From positions 43,999 to 107,998 of the forward strand of contig NZ_JAUSTQ010000009.1 of NCBI RefSeq assembly GCF_030812915.1: DNA of 64,000 bases, read 5' to 3'. Origin of the DNA: Alkalibacillus salilacus. GTDB taxonomy: Bacteria > Bacillota > Bacilli > Bacillales > Alkalibacillaceae. Position numbers and translations under genes: made by a program. This document shows, piece after piece, positions 1-8,762 of the stretch. How positions within the stretch are numbered: position 1 is the stretch's first letter; every line of letters starts with the position of its first letter. Under the pieces are notes generated by a model, which saw only the letters and a program-made list of their open reading frames with translations, made no database searches and was not told the origin of the DNA.

Positions 1-281
1 AAGCGAGATTCAAGGATTTGCATGAAGTTCTCACCATGAACACCACGCATTTTAGCAGCATCGTCAAAGATACGACGGAATTGACGTTCAGTTAATCCGT
101 ACATATAACGAAGTTTTTGTTTTTCCTGTAGTTGTAGTCCATATTCAGTAAGTTTTTTACGTTGAGATGGACCATGTTGACCTGGCGCATATGGGCGCTT
201 CTCTAATTCTTTACCTGTACCAGTTAGAGAAATGCCATAGCGACGTGATTTCTTCCATAGAGAGCCTGTGAAACGTGCCAC
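1..281 (-). CDS. rpsD: 30S ribosomal protein S4, 5' part (cut by window edge)
   Basis: Reading leftward from a GTG at 279-281, the product begins [19 protein letters not shown] and continues with the [11 protein letters not shown] segment, the hallmark N-terminus of S4. About 93 codons are present; the C-terminal part, including most of the S4 RNA-binding domain, lies outside the window. S4 is a primary 16S rRNA-binding protein that nucleates assembly of the 30S body. A strong Shine-Dalgarno (GGAGGAGA at 287-294) lies six bases before the GTG. In Bacillus the gene is monocistronic and S4 represses its own translation through its leader; the roughly 190-nt untranslated leader and sigma-A promoter upstream fit that arrangement. 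Confidence 0.97.
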   Translation of the reverse strand, partial: MARFTGSLWKKSRRYGISLTGTGKELEKRPYAPGQHGPSQRKKLTEYGLQLQEKQKLRYMYGLTERQFRRIFDDAAKMRGVHGENFMQILESR

Positions 282-468
282 GAGCGTCTCCTCCTTTTTA
301 TTTTATTTTGCATAAAATAAAAACAGTGAGTTTCCTGATCTATGCGCATTTTGCTTTCATGTACCTTCGCTCCAGCAGCAGAGAGTTACGCGATACACCT
401 CAATTTGAGGTACAAAATGCAGACCACAGTCATTCCACCGAGGCTGCCTTTTATTTTACACAAACGAT
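282..468 (-). promoter_or_regulatory. rpsD 5' leader, probable S4 autoregulatory RNA
   Basis: Between the rpsD promoter and its start codon lies about 190 nt of structured, non-coding sequence. A hairpin with arms ACCTCAA/TTGAGGT is visible around 396-412. In B. subtilis the rpsD leader is the target of S4 translational autoregulation, so the same role is inferred from position and length. I did not fold the full structure or match a covariance model. Confidence 0.5.
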
Positions 469-497
469 ATTATAGGATGTGTAGTGAATAAAGTCAA
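469..497 (-). promoter_or_regulatory. sigma-A promoter of rpsD
   Basis: On the minus strand TTGACT (492-497) and a perfect TATAAT (469-474) are separated by exactly 17 bases. It sits just past the 3' end of the GAF-domain gene and points toward rpsD. Confidence 0.8.
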
Positions 498-516
498 GTC
501 TTATCGTAAATTTATT

Positions 517-996
517 CTATAAATGCTTTTTAAGTGTTTCAACAAACTGTTCTAAGTAATGCTGATCTGTTTCATCAAAACGCTCTTTGATAGGAGCATC
601 AATATCTAAAACGCCAAAAATCTCATCATTTTGTATAATAGGAACGACAATTTCAGATTGGCTTTGAGCATCACATGCGATGTGGCCAGGGAATTGATGG
701 ACATCAGGCACTAGTTGCGTCGCCCGTTCTTGGGTAGCTGTCCCACAAACACCTTTACCATTAGGGATTTTCACACACGCAGGTAAACCTTGGAATGGTC
801 CAAGAACAAGTTCACCATGATTCATTGTGTAAAAACCAACCCAGTTTACGTTATCGAGAAATTGGTTTAATAAGGCGCTAGCATTTGCTAAGTTTGCTGT
901 TACACTATCTTCCCCTTCAAGTAAACTGTCTAGTTGTTTTAATAATTGTTCATAACTTTGTGATTTAGTTCCAGTGTAAGATTGGACTTCAAACAT
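517..996 (-). CDS. ytsP: GAF-domain protein, probable free-methionine-(R)-sulfoxide reductase
   Basis: A 159-residue protein consisting of one GAF domain. Free methionine-(R)-sulfoxide reductases (fRMsr) reduce free Met-R-SO using three conserved cysteines, and three are here in family context: C74 (GLPAC), C84 (GKGVCGTA) and C108 (GHIAC). The C-terminal GVLDIDAP segment is also characteristic. Function is therefore probably repair of oxidised free methionine in the cytosol. The ATG is preceded by AAAGGAG. It lies between rpsD and refZ as in B. subtilis, divergent from refZ. A purely ligand-sensing GAF role cannot be excluded, but the three cysteines favour the enzyme. Confidence 0.88.
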   Translation of the reverse strand: MFEVQSYTGTKSQSYEQLLKQLDSLLEGEDSVTANLANASALLNQFLDNVNWVGFYTMNHGELVLGPFQGLPACVKIPNGKGVCGTATQERATQLVPDVHQFPGHIACDAQSQSEIVVPIIQNDEIFGVLDIDAPIKERFDETDQHYLEQFVETLKKHL

Positions 997-1057
997 TTAG
1001 AAAATCTCCTTTAAAAAATATTTTTAATCATCTATATTAGACAGGATAACAGCTAAC

Positions 1058-1094
1058 ATTGTCGAAATTAATAAGTATGGTATTGTCGATTAAT
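1058..1094. repeat. Direct repeats in the ytsP/refZ divergent region
   Basis: Two near-identical units, ATTGTCGAAATTAAT (1058-1072) and ATTGTCGATTAAT (1082-1094), 24 bp apart, lie just upstream of the refZ Shine-Dalgarno. The spacing of just over two helical turns suits a regulator site, possibly autoregulation by RefZ; this is inference. Confidence 0.35.
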
Positions 1095-1113
1095 TACTCG
1101 TGGAGGTGATCTC

Positions 1114-1716
1114 ATGTCTAAGCAATCTAGTCGTGAAAAAATAATGAATGCTGCCATTGAGTTGTTTTATTACAACGGATTTAATGGTACATCTATAAGA
1201 GCGATCACTAATCAAGCAAATGTTAATGTGTCATTGATCAGTTATTATTTTAAAAATAAACAAGGCTTACTCGAGCAAGCAACTGTCGATTATTATGAAT
1301 ATTATTTAGAAATGCTTGAATCATTAATAGACGAACACCCTATTTCGACAAAAGATGATTTCTTGAATGTGATAAAGGAAATTATACATTATAAAGAGAA
1401 ACATTTTCAATTTACATGTTTCATCCAGCGTGAATTAACGTTAGATAATCAATTCATTAGAGAGTTATTTTCAACCTATGTGGCAAAGGAAACATATTAC
1501 TTCAAAACACTTGTCGAAAAAATAACGGAGCGAGTACAAGCAAATAAGATGGAACAAGAAGCATTCTATTTACAGTTTAAGAGCTTGATTAATGGTCCAT
1601 TCATTTACGGAAATGAGTGGAAACGAGAATATGAGTGGGATGATAGTAGGGGAGTGTTTATCCAATCGTATATTAATTTGTTAAATCAATGGTTTTCACC
1701 TTTATTAGCAGAATAA
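1114..1716 (+). CDS. refZ: TetR-family regulator, RefZ-like
   Basis: A 200-residue protein with an N-terminal TetR helix-turn-helix (about residues 8-58: IMNAAIELFYYNGFNGTS, then VSLISYYFKNKQGLLEQA) and an all-helical C-terminal domain. In B. subtilis the gene at this locus, refZ (yttP), encodes a TetR-fold DNA-binding protein that perturbs FtsZ and helps position the division septum during sporulation. Identification rests on size, fold and position between ytsP and ezrA. GGAGGTGAT lies at the proper distance from the ATG. hisJ, which separates refZ and ezrA in B. subtilis, is absent here. An ordinary TetR repressor is the alternative. Confidence 0.8.
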   Translation: MSKQSSREKIMNAAIELFYYNGFNGTSIRAITNQANVNVSLISYYFKNKQGLLEQATVDYYEYYLEMLESLIDEHPISTKDDFLNVIKEIIHYKEKHFQFTCFIQRELTLDNQFIRELFSTYVAKETYYFKTLVEKITERVQANKMEQEAFYLQFKSLINGPFIYGNEWKREYEWDDSRGVFIQSYINLLNQWFSPLLAE

Positions 1717-1828
1717 ATGCTATATAAAGAAATTTTTATAAATTGACATTTTTTTAGCCAAATCGGGTTAAATCGTGATATGATTGGGTATATAAGTATA
1801 TGATCGGAAAAGTGTTAGGGGGCTTTTG

Positions 1829-3523
1829 ATGGAATACATAATAGGAATAATCATACTCATAATTGCCTTTATCTTAGTTGGAGTCGTAGCACGAAAAAAA
1901 GTTTATAACAAAGTCGACGCACTTGAAACGTGGAAAGTAAAGCTCATGAATCGTCAAGTAGCTGATGAACTCGGTAAAGTTGGCCATCTTAATTTAACAG
2001 GCGAAACAGAAGAGTTGTTTGAATCGTGGCGAAATGAATGGGACGACATTAATGATCACGTGTTTACTGAAGTGGAAGAATATTTATTAGACGCGGAAGA
2101 AGCTGCAGAAAAATACAAATTCGGTAAGGCTTCACGTAGTTTGAAAGCTGTTGAGCAAAAGCTCTCTAAAGTCGAAAAAACAATCGATGATATTTTTGAT
2201 GAAGTCGACCGACTATTACATTCAGAACAGGATAGTCGAGAAGAAGCTGAGAAGTTGCAGCCTATGATCTCAGAAACGAGAAAAAAGGTTTTGCAAAATG
2301 GCTATCAACTTGGGAAAGCTGAAGTTGTGTTTGAAGTTGAACTTGATGAATTGCAACAAGAAATGGCGCGGTATGAGGAATTAACAACAGAAGGAAACTA
2401 TTCCGATGCCTTAGAGTTGATACATAATGTGAAAGCACGGTTGACTGAATTAAACCGTAAAGTAGAAACATTTCCTGAATGGTACCGTTTATGTAAACAC
2501 ACTTTACCTGAAGAATTGGATCAGTTGCATAATGGCTTGAAGGAAATGAAAGATGATGGTTATCGTGTACAGCATTTAGGTATCGAAATAGAGATTCAAA
2601 CTCACCATGAAACATTATTAGCCGTTGTAGAGCAACTAAATAAAGGTAAAGATGATGATGTACAAGAGAAAATCGAACAAATACAATCAAGAATGGTAGA
2701 AATTTACGACCAATTAGAAAAAGAAGCGTTTGATAAAAATTTCGTTATGCAGCGTTATGATTTGCTGGAAAACAAAGTAGAGCAAGCTCGTGAAGCATTT
2801 AATGAAACTAAAGAAAACGTGATGATTGTTAAAGAGAATTATCATCTTAAAGATGAAAAGTACGAGAAGCAGTATGAATTAGAAAAAACGCTTGATCAAC
2901 TTGCTAAAAAGGCGACACGTATTAAGTCTATGATTGAGCATGAAGAACAACCGTATTCAACGATTCGTGCTGATTTAGAAGGTTGGATGGCTGATTTTGA
3001 AGAATGGGAAGTAGCCCACCAGCAATTCGCAGATCACCTTTACAATTTACGCAAGGACGAGTTAAGTGCTCGTGAAAAAATTGATCAATTAAAACAACGA
3101 ATTAGTCATGTGCGTCAGAGATTATACAAAAGTAATTTGCCAGGTGTTCCTAATTACATTGTTGACTTAATTAATCAGGCGACTGATTTAGTTGACAAAG
3201 CTAATCAATCCTTGAATGTACAACCATTAGATGTTGATGAAGTTTCGAATACATTAGAAGAAGCAGATAAGAATGTGGAAAGAGCGGTTGAGCAAACGGA
3301 CTTATTAATTGAACAAGCGCAGTTAGCAGAGTATGTCATTCAATATGCGAACCGATACCGTAGCAGTTATCCTGTTTTAGCAGCCAAAATCGCAGAAGCA
3401 GAAGACCAGTTCAGACATAATGACTATGAGTTAGCGTTAGAACAAGTAGGAACTGCCTTAGAAGAGATTGAGCCAGGTGCTGTTAAAAGAATTGAAGAAC
3501 AATTGAAGATCACTGCATCATAG
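1829..3523 (+). CDS. ezrA: Septation ring formation regulator EzrA
   Basis: A 564-residue protein with one N-terminal transmembrane helix (about residues 3-21) followed by long heptad-rich coiled-coil (spectrin-like) repeats to the C-terminus. This is the EzrA architecture, and its length is close to that of B. subtilis EzrA (562). EzrA inhibits FtsZ ring formation away from midcell and links the Z-ring to cell-wall synthesis. The conserved QNR patch near the C-terminus is recognisable as IQYANRYRS (about residues 504-512). The ATG at 1829 was preferred over TTG at 1826 because AGGGGG at 1816-1821 is better spaced. Confidence 0.96.
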   Translation: MEYIIGIIILIIAFILVGVVARKKVYNKVDALETWKVKLMNRQVADELGKVGHLNLTGETEELFESWRNEWDDINDHVFTEVEEYLLDAEEAAEKYKFGKASRSLKAVEQKLSKVEKTIDDIFDEVDRLLHSEQDSREEAEKLQPMISETRKKVLQNGYQLGKAEVVFEVELDELQQEMARYEELTTEGNYSDALELIHNVKARLTELNRKVETFPEWYRLCKHTLPEELDQLHNGLKEMKDDGYRVQHLGIEIEIQTHHETLLAVVEQLNKGKDDDVQEKIEQIQSRMVEIYDQLEKEAFDKNFVMQRYDLLENKVEQAREAFNETKENVMIVKENYHLKDEKYEKQYELEKTLDQLAKKATRIKSMIEHEEQPYSTIRADLEGWMADFEEWEVAHQQFADHLYNLRKDELSAREKIDQLKQRISHVRQRLYKSNLPGVPNYIVDLINQATDLVDKANQSLNVQPLDVDEVSNTLEEADKNVERAVEQTDLLIEQAQLAEYVIQYANRYRSSYPVLAAKIAEAEDQFRHNDYELALEQVGTALEEIEPGAVKRIEEQLKITAS

Positions 3524-3541
3524 AGAGGAAGTGATTTAGTT

Positions 3542-3943
3542 TTGGATCGTTTCATCATCATTTTAAGTTCAGTATTGTTTGTTGTCACATGGACCGTTGT
3601 GATTGTTTTATTTGTTCAAGAATCAAAAACGACTTATGTTGCACAAGATCATTTTATTTCCGAGGAAATATCTTTATCCGACAAATCAAATGATTCTTTG
3701 TGGGCTTTACATAGTCATCATTTGCAGTTGGCACAGAAAGAAACCAATGCATCAAATGATTTAGTTGCAAATAGAGCATCTTTTAATGCGAGTCAATTGA
3801 AAGACGAATTTCAATCTATTGATGATTCATCCCTAGATTCTTGGCGTAAGTATTTTAATGATGAAGAAGATCAAAAAACGATTTCGATCAATGAATTATT
3901 AAATATTTTTGGTCAAGCTAACGAAGCTGTCTCCGAATCATAA
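3542..3943 (+). CDS. Small single-pass membrane protein, unknown function
   Basis: A 133-residue protein starting at TTG 3542, 18 bp after ezrA, with GAGGAAGTGAT just upstream. An N-terminal hydrophobic helix (about residues 3-25) is followed by a roughly 105-residue polar, acidic tail with no cysteines and no motif I recognise. With no cleavage site evident, the tail is probably anchored facing outside. It is likely cotranscribed with ezrA and ends at a strong terminator. The link to cell division is inferred from position only. I do not recognise the family. Confidence 0.75.
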   Translation: MDRFIIILSSVLFVVTWTVVIVLFVQESKTTYVAQDHFISEEISLSDKSNDSLWALHSHHLQLAQKETNASNDLVANRASFNASQLKDEFQSIDDSSLDSWRKYFNDEEDQKTISINELLNIFGQANEAVSES

Positions 3944-3963
3944 AGGGAGACAGCTTCTTTTTA
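3923..3963 (+). terminator. Rho-independent terminator after ezrA operon
   Basis: A perfect 12-bp stem (GAAGCTGTCTCC / GGAGACAGCTTC) followed by a U-rich tract. It overlaps the last codons of the preceding gene. Confidence 0.9.
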
Positions 3964-4047
3964 AATTGTTTTCTATTTGCTGTTACATTGAACATTGTGG
4001 TAATATAATTTGATGGAAATGCGGACGACTAAAGGAGATAGTTAACC

Positions 4048-5187
4048 ATGATTTATTTAGACAATAGTGCTACAACAAAACCATATGATGAAGTGGTTGA
4101 TACCTTTCAAAAAGTAGCGACGACTTATTTTGCAAACCCATCATCGATCCATGCTTTAGGTGGTGAAGTTGAAGCACTTTTGACTAAATCCAAAGAACAA
4201 ATAGCATCATTATTAAAGATTAAACCAAATGAAGTCATTTACACATCAGGTGGTACAGAAAGCAATAATTTGGCAATTAAAGGCACAGCTCATGGTTACC
4301 AAAGTCGTGGCAACCATTTAATCACTTCAAAAGTTGAACACCCGTCGGTCTTAGAAACATTTCGTTATTTAGAAACACAAGGTTTTACAGTCACTTATTT
4401 ATCAGTAGATGAATCGGGTCATATTTCCTTAGAAGAATTAAAAGAAGTAATCACTAATGAAACCATTTTAGTAAGTCTCATGCATGTTAATAATGAAATA
4501 GGTACTATTCAACCGATTGAACAGGTTGCTGATTTATTAGCAGAATACCCAAAAATTGTCTTTCATGTTGATCATGTACAAGGTTTTGGTAAACTTTCAT
4601 TACCTTATCACCATCCTCATCTTGATTTAGTGACTATATCAGGGCATAAAATTCATGGATTAAAAGGTTCAAGCTGTTTAATTAAAAAAGAACATATTCA
4701 TTTAACGCCACTTCAACATGGTGGTGGTCAAGAACATGGTGTGAGACCAGGAACAGAGAATATAGCAAGTGCTGTTTCTTTAGCAAAAGCAATGCGTATT
4801 GCGAAAGAAAACGAACATTCATATCAGAAACTGGCATTATTGCACGAGACCTTAGTAAATGAGTTGACAAAATATGACAACGTGAAGATTAATTCTCCTC
4901 AAAGTGGCGCATCTCATATTTTGAACTTCTCCGTCCAAAACTTTAAACCAGAGGTCTTGATTCATGCGTTGAAAGAAGAAGGTGTGATTGTCTCTACTAA
5001 ATCTGCCTGTTCTTCTAAAGACAATGAAGTCAGTCATGTATTAGAAGCGTGTGGTTTAAGTGATGTCTCTGCTAGTAGTGCCATTCGTGTAAGTATGTCT
5101 ACTGAACAAAATCAAGAAGAAGTACATTCATTCTTACAAGCTTTTAAAAATGTGATGAATAAATATGAAAAAATAATGGGGTCATAA
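4048..5187 (+). CDS. nifZ: Cysteine desulfurase (NifS/IscS family), ThiI partner
   Basis: A 379-residue class V aminotransferase-fold PLP enzyme. The PLP-binding lysine is K201 in SGHKIHG, the active-site cysteine is C321 in KSACSS, and the cofactor-binding TSGGTESNN segment is near residue 66. It removes sulfur from cysteine as a protein-bound persulfide. The stop codon is one base before the thiI ATG, so the desulfurase almost certainly feeds sulfur to ThiI for 4-thiouridine in tRNA. This matches the nifZ-thiI pair of B. subtilis, where braB lies between ezrA and nifZ; braB is absent here. An AAGGAGA Shine-Dalgarno precedes the ATG. Confidence 0.95.
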   Translation: MIYLDNSATTKPYDEVVDTFQKVATTYFANPSSIHALGGEVEALLTKSKEQIASLLKIKPNEVIYTSGGTESNNLAIKGTAHGYQSRGNHLITSKVEHPSVLETFRYLETQGFTVTYLSVDESGHISLEELKEVITNETILVSLMHVNNEIGTIQPIEQVADLLAEYPKIVFHVDHVQGFGKLSLPYHHPHLDLVTISGHKIHGLKGSSCLIKKEHIHLTPLQHGGGQEHGVRPGTENIASAVSLAKAMRIAKENEHSYQKLALLHETLVNELTKYDNVKINSPQSGASHILNFSVQNFKPEVLIHALKEEGVIVSTKSACSSKDNEVSHVLEACGLSDVSASSAIRVSMSTEQNQEEVHSFLQAFKNVMNKYEKIMGS

Positions 5188-5188
5188 T

Positions 5189-6391
5189 ATGAACTACGAT
5201 CATATATTAATTCGCTATGGCGAATTAGCATTAAAAGGTAAAAATCAAAAATTCTTTATTAGAACGTTGCGTTCCAATGTACAACAAGCACTAAGTGATT
5301 ATAAGGGTTTATCGATTAAAGGTCAGCGAGATCACATGTATATTTTGTTAAATGGGGAAGATCCTTATCCAATCATTGAACGTTGCAAAGATATCTTTGG
5401 CATTCAATCTTTTAGTTTGGCAATGAAGGTGAATAATGACGAAGAATCAATTAAAGAGGGAACACTTGAAGCAATCAAGAAAGAAGAAGGGGAAACTTTC
5501 AAAGTAACTTGCAAACGCCCTAATAAGGAGTTCCCAAAGTCTTCTCAAGAAATGAACCGTTTATTAGGCGGTCATATTCTTCGCAATACTGAAGGTTGGG
5601 AAGTTGATGTTCATCAGCCAGATGCTGCGATTCGCGTTGAAATTCGTCATGATGCAACGTATATAACGTCAGGACGAACAGAAGGGAAAGGTGGTCTGCC
5701 TGTCGGATCAACTGGTAAGTCATTATTGATGATGTCAGGCGGAATTGATAGTCCTGTTGCAGGTTATTTGACGATGAAACGTGGTGTAAAGCTCGAAGCA
5801 ATTCATTTTCATTCACCACCCTTCACATCAGAACGTGCTAAGCAAAAAGTTGAGGATTTAGCGCAAAGTCTTACAAAATTCGGTGGAGATGTGACTGTGC
5901 ACTATGTACCGTTTACAGAATTGCAACAAAAGATCTTTAAAAATGTTCCCGAGTACTATGGTATGACTGTGATGCGCCGAGTGATGATGCGTGTGAGCGA
6001 ACAACTCGCGAAGCAACATGATATCTTGTCACTGGCGACAGGTGAAAGTTTAGGGCAAGTAGCTAGTCAGACGATGGAAAGTATGAATGCTATTAATGAA
6101 GTCACGAATTATCCGATTATAAGACCACTAGTCGCAATGGATAAAAATGAAATTATCAATATCGCAAAAGAGATCGATACTTATGATATTTCAATCCGAC
6201 CTTATGAAGATTGTTGTACGATTTTTGTTCCTAAACAACCAAAAACACGCCCGAAAAGAGAAAAGATTCTTGAATTAGAAGCGTCAGTTGATTTCACACA
6301 AGAAATTAACGAAGCTATTGATCAAGTTGAAACAGTCGTTTATAAAAATAATGCAAATCATAAACAGGATTCATTCGACGATCTGTTGTAA
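5189..6391 (+). CDS. thiI: tRNA 4-thiouridine synthase ThiI
   Basis: A 400-residue protein with an N-terminal ferredoxin-like region, a THUMP RNA-binding domain (about residues 60-165) and a PP-loop ATP pyrophosphatase domain carrying SGGIDS at 183-188. It adenylates U8 of tRNA and accepts sulfur for s4U; some homologues also act in thiazole synthesis. The C-terminal rhodanese domain of E. coli ThiI is absent, as is usual in Bacillus. It begins one base after the cysteine desulfurase stop, indicating translational coupling and the sulfur donor. Confidence 0.97.
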   Translation: MNYDHILIRYGELALKGKNQKFFIRTLRSNVQQALSDYKGLSIKGQRDHMYILLNGEDPYPIIERCKDIFGIQSFSLAMKVNNDEESIKEGTLEAIKKEEGETFKVTCKRPNKEFPKSSQEMNRLLGGHILRNTEGWEVDVHQPDAAIRVEIRHDATYITSGRTEGKGGLPVGSTGKSLLMMSGGIDSPVAGYLTMKRGVKLEAIHFHSPPFTSERAKQKVEDLAQSLTKFGGDVTVHYVPFTELQQKIFKNVPEYYGMTVMRRVMMRVSEQLAKQHDILSLATGESLGQVASQTMESMNAINEVTNYPIIRPLVAMDKNEIINIAKEIDTYDISIRPYEDCCTIFVPKQPKTRPKREKILELEASVDFTQEINEAIDQVETVVYKNNANHKQDSFDDLL

Positions 6392-6467
6392 TTTCTGGCC
6401 TTCCATGATTTGCATAGTATGATTGCCTTCTTGTTATCTCACAATAGGTAACGAGGAGGTGAAAGAC

Positions 6468-6662
6468 ATGGCTCAAAACAACTCAAATAACTTAGTTGTA
6501 CCTGGTGTACAAGCAGCTTTAGACCAAATGAAGACAGAAATTGCACAAGAGTTTGGCGTGCAATTAGGTCCTGATTCAACATCTCGCTCGAACGGCTCTG
6601 TTGGTGGCGAAATTACTAAGCGTCTAGTTCAACAAGCACAATCTCAAATGAACCAACAATAG
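6468..6662 (+). CDS. sspA: Alpha/beta-type small acid-soluble spore protein
   Basis: A 64-residue protein beginning [13 protein letters not shown], with the family signatures [15 protein letters not shown] (the germination protease cleavage region around TEIA) and [13 protein letters not shown]. These proteins coat and protect DNA in the dormant spore and are degraded at germination. The ATG at 6468 is chosen over an upstream in-frame codon because GAGGAGGTGA lies directly in front and the family N-terminus matches. The adjacency to thiI is as I recall for B. subtilis sspA. The gene indicates a sporulating organism. Expression is expected from a sigma-G promoter, but I could not identify a convincing one. 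Confidence 0.95.
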   Translation: MAQNNSNNLVVPGVQAALDQMKTEIAQEFGVQLGPDSTSRSNGSVGGEITKRLVQQAQSQMNQQ

Positions 6663-6723
6663 TAGGCAACAATACAATTGAAGCAACGTTTCATATCCAA
6701 TGTTTCATTGGATCGTGAAATGG

Positions 6724-6760
6724 AAGAGGTAGTTACTTAGATGTAACTACCTCTTTTCTA
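6724..6760 (+). terminator. Terminator after the spore SASP gene
   Basis: A perfect 13-bp stem (AAGAGGTAGTTAC / GTAACTACCTCTT) with a 6-nt loop and a short T tract. Confidence 0.9.
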
Positions 6761-6790
6761 TAGAATGAATGAAAGCAAAAATAGTGGATC

Positions 6791-6977
6791 TGTTAAATTT
6801 CAATTTATTATAAGCTGATGGTTGTTGAATTGTGAGAAGCGAAGGTGGCGACTCCTGCGTGAATAGCACGAGTCTCGAGACCCCGCAGGAAGCGCTTTTC
6901 TTCCGAGGAGGCTCGAGCCGTGCCCGCGGAAAGCGTCCACCGAGAGCGGATCACAATTTCAACAACGGACTTTAACA
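6791..6977 (+). repeat. Foldback repeat, short form (copy A)
   Basis: A GC-rich core at 6821-6966 opens with GTTGTTGAATTGTGAGAAGC and closes with TCACAATTTCAACAAC, its approximate reverse complement. The two halves pair over about 60 bp with interruptions, and both carry CTCGAG near the middle. An AT-rich left flank extends the unit to outer inverted ends TGTTAAA (6791) and TTTAACA (6971-6977). Related copies are at 15589, 42792, 51658 and 58694. No credible coding potential. With its terminator this accounts for the whole gap before the amidohydrolase gene. Confidence 0.9.
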
Positions 6978-7066
6978 TACCAAAAATAATTTGCGCTATG
7001 ACAGGTGTTTTCGGTAAAGTATAAGTAACAATATTTTAATGCGTTAATATGAAGGAGAAAAGCGAA

Positions 7067-8656
7067 ATGGGAACATTATGGACAGCAGACAAAATCTATA
7101 CCATGAAACATGAAAATCATACAGTGGAAGCGATTTATACTAAAAATGGGCTTATTGCTGATATTGGTGACTACCATCAGTTGAAGTCTCAATATCAAGA
7201 CGTAATTAGTGAAGAACATCATTTAATAGGAACGATGCTACCAGGTTTTATTGATAGCCATTTACATATTATTGGACACGGCGAGCGATTACTACGATTA
7301 GATGTGACTTATATTGACTCGAGACAAAAGCTTTTACAACAAGTAGAAGAGGCACTTACCACCATAGAACCAGGCGAGTGGTTAATAGCCGAAGGGTTTA
7401 ATGAAAATAATTGGGATGAACCTTACGTCATCCATCGTCATGAATTAGATGCGATCTCCACGGAACACCCTATGATCTTAACTCGTGTTTGTCGCCATGC
7501 GATGGTTGCTAATTCAAAGGCAATGGAAATCGCAGGGGTTCATGATGATATAGCAGAACCTGATGGTGGCGTAATTGAACGAGATGACACAGGAGAATTG
7601 ACGGGTTATTTCTTGGACCAAGGTCAGGAATTATTGAAACAAGCAATGCCAGAGCCTGATCAAGCTTATTTAAAAAAGGCGATTACCCAATCAGTAAATG
7701 ATCTTCTTTCAAATGGAATTGTCAGTGGACATAGTGAAGATTTGAGCTATTACGGTGATTATTCAAAGACGATTAATGCATTTCGTGAAACGATTGGAGT
7801 CGATCAACGTTTTCGTGCGCATTTACTTGTTCATCATGAGATCGTTGACGATTATATTGAAGAACAAGGAATCGGGCAAGAACAGGGTGATTGGCTAGAA
7901 TTCGGTGCCATGAAATTATTTGCTGATGGTGCTCTTGGAGGCCGAACAGCACTAATATCACAACCATATGCGGATGATCCTAAGACAAATGGTGTTGCCA
8001 TTCATTCTGATCAAGAATTAAAAGAACTGATATTAAAAGCAAGACGGTATAGAATGGCAGTAGCTGTACACACAATTGGAGATTTAGCAGCTGAGAAAGT
8101 CTTAAATGTTATTGAAGCTTACCCACCAGAACAAGGTCAAAAGGATCGCATAATCCATGGCCAAATTATGCGACCAGATTTAATTCAACGCATGGCTAAA
8201 CTTCCAGTCATTATTGACATTCAACCGACATTTGTATCATCAGACTTTCCTTGGGCAATAGATCGGGTAGGTCATCCATTAATTGATTCGTCATACCCTT
8301 GGAAAGACTATTTAGATGCAGGCATTTTATGTGGTGGGAGTTCAGATGCGCCGATTGAAGAAATAAACCCATTAAATGGTATAGCCGCAGCCGTTGATCG
8401 CCGGTCACAGTTCGATGGTCAGTCTTATTTGACAAGTCAATGTTTATCGATTTTTGAAGCTACTCAACTGTATACAGTCAATGCAGCTAAAATTGTTCAA
8501 AAAGAAAATGAACAAGGTGTGCTTCTCCCAAGCTATAAGGCAGACTTTGTGGTGTTAAACAATGATATCTTCCAAAGTTCTCCGGACGTTATTCGCGATT
8601 CTCAAGTGAAAGAAACGATTGTGGGAGGTCGCGTTGTATATCTCTCAGATCAATAA
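7067..8656 (+). CDS. Amidohydrolase family 3 protein (YtcJ-like)
   Basis: A 529-residue metal-dependent amidohydrolase of the YtcJ type. The first metal-binding motif GFIDSHLHIIGHG is near residue 63, further His/Asp ligands follow (AVHTIGD, IIHGQ), and the late SSDAPIEEINP motif is present. The substrate is unknown; family members hydrolyse amide or related bonds of cyclic or acylated small molecules. ATG 7067 is chosen because GAAGGAG lies about nine bases upstream; an in-frame ATG at 7049 has no Shine-Dalgarno. No signal peptide is seen. It is a single-gene unit between repeat A and a strong terminator. Confidence 0.88.
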   Translation: MGTLWTADKIYTMKHENHTVEAIYTKNGLIADIGDYHQLKSQYQDVISEEHHLIGTMLPGFIDSHLHIIGHGERLLRLDVTYIDSRQKLLQQVEEALTTIEPGEWLIAEGFNENNWDEPYVIHRHELDAISTEHPMILTRVCRHAMVANSKAMEIAGVHDDIAEPDGGVIERDDTGELTGYFLDQGQELLKQAMPEPDQAYLKKAITQSVNDLLSNGIVSGHSEDLSYYGDYSKTINAFRETIGVDQRFRAHLLVHHEIVDDYIEEQGIGQEQGDWLEFGAMKLFADGALGGRTALISQPYADDPKTNGVAIHSDQELKELILKARRYRMAVAVHTIGDLAAEKVLNVIEAYPPEQGQKDRIIHGQIMRPDLIQRMAKLPVIIDIQPTFVSSDFPWAIDRVGHPLIDSSYPWKDYLDAGILCGGSSDAPIEEINPLNGIAAAVDRRSQFDGQSYLTSQCLSIFEATQLYTVNAAKIVQKENEQGVLLPSYKADFVVLNNDIFQSSPDVIRDSQVKETIVGGRVVYLSDQ

Positions 8657-8668
8657 ATAAAAGCGACT

Positions 8669-8711
8669 AAATGTTTCATAACCTAATTAATTAGGTTATG
8701 AAACATTTTTT
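8669..8711 (+). terminator. Terminator formed by a perfect 40-bp palindrome
   Basis: AAATGTTTCATAACCTAATT is followed immediately by its exact reverse complement and then a T run. It ends amidohydrolase transcription, and the symmetry would also allow function on the other strand. Confidence 0.88.
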
Positions 8712-8762
8712 GTATAAATATTCCTTTTTGAGACACCTTATAAGTGTCAGGAGCTGATTAGG

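Noticed and set aside
2262..2690. 142-codon frame antisense to ezrA
   Set aside because: Opposite strand of a well-supported gene, no ribosome-binding site, low-complexity His/Leu-rich product typical of antisense frames.
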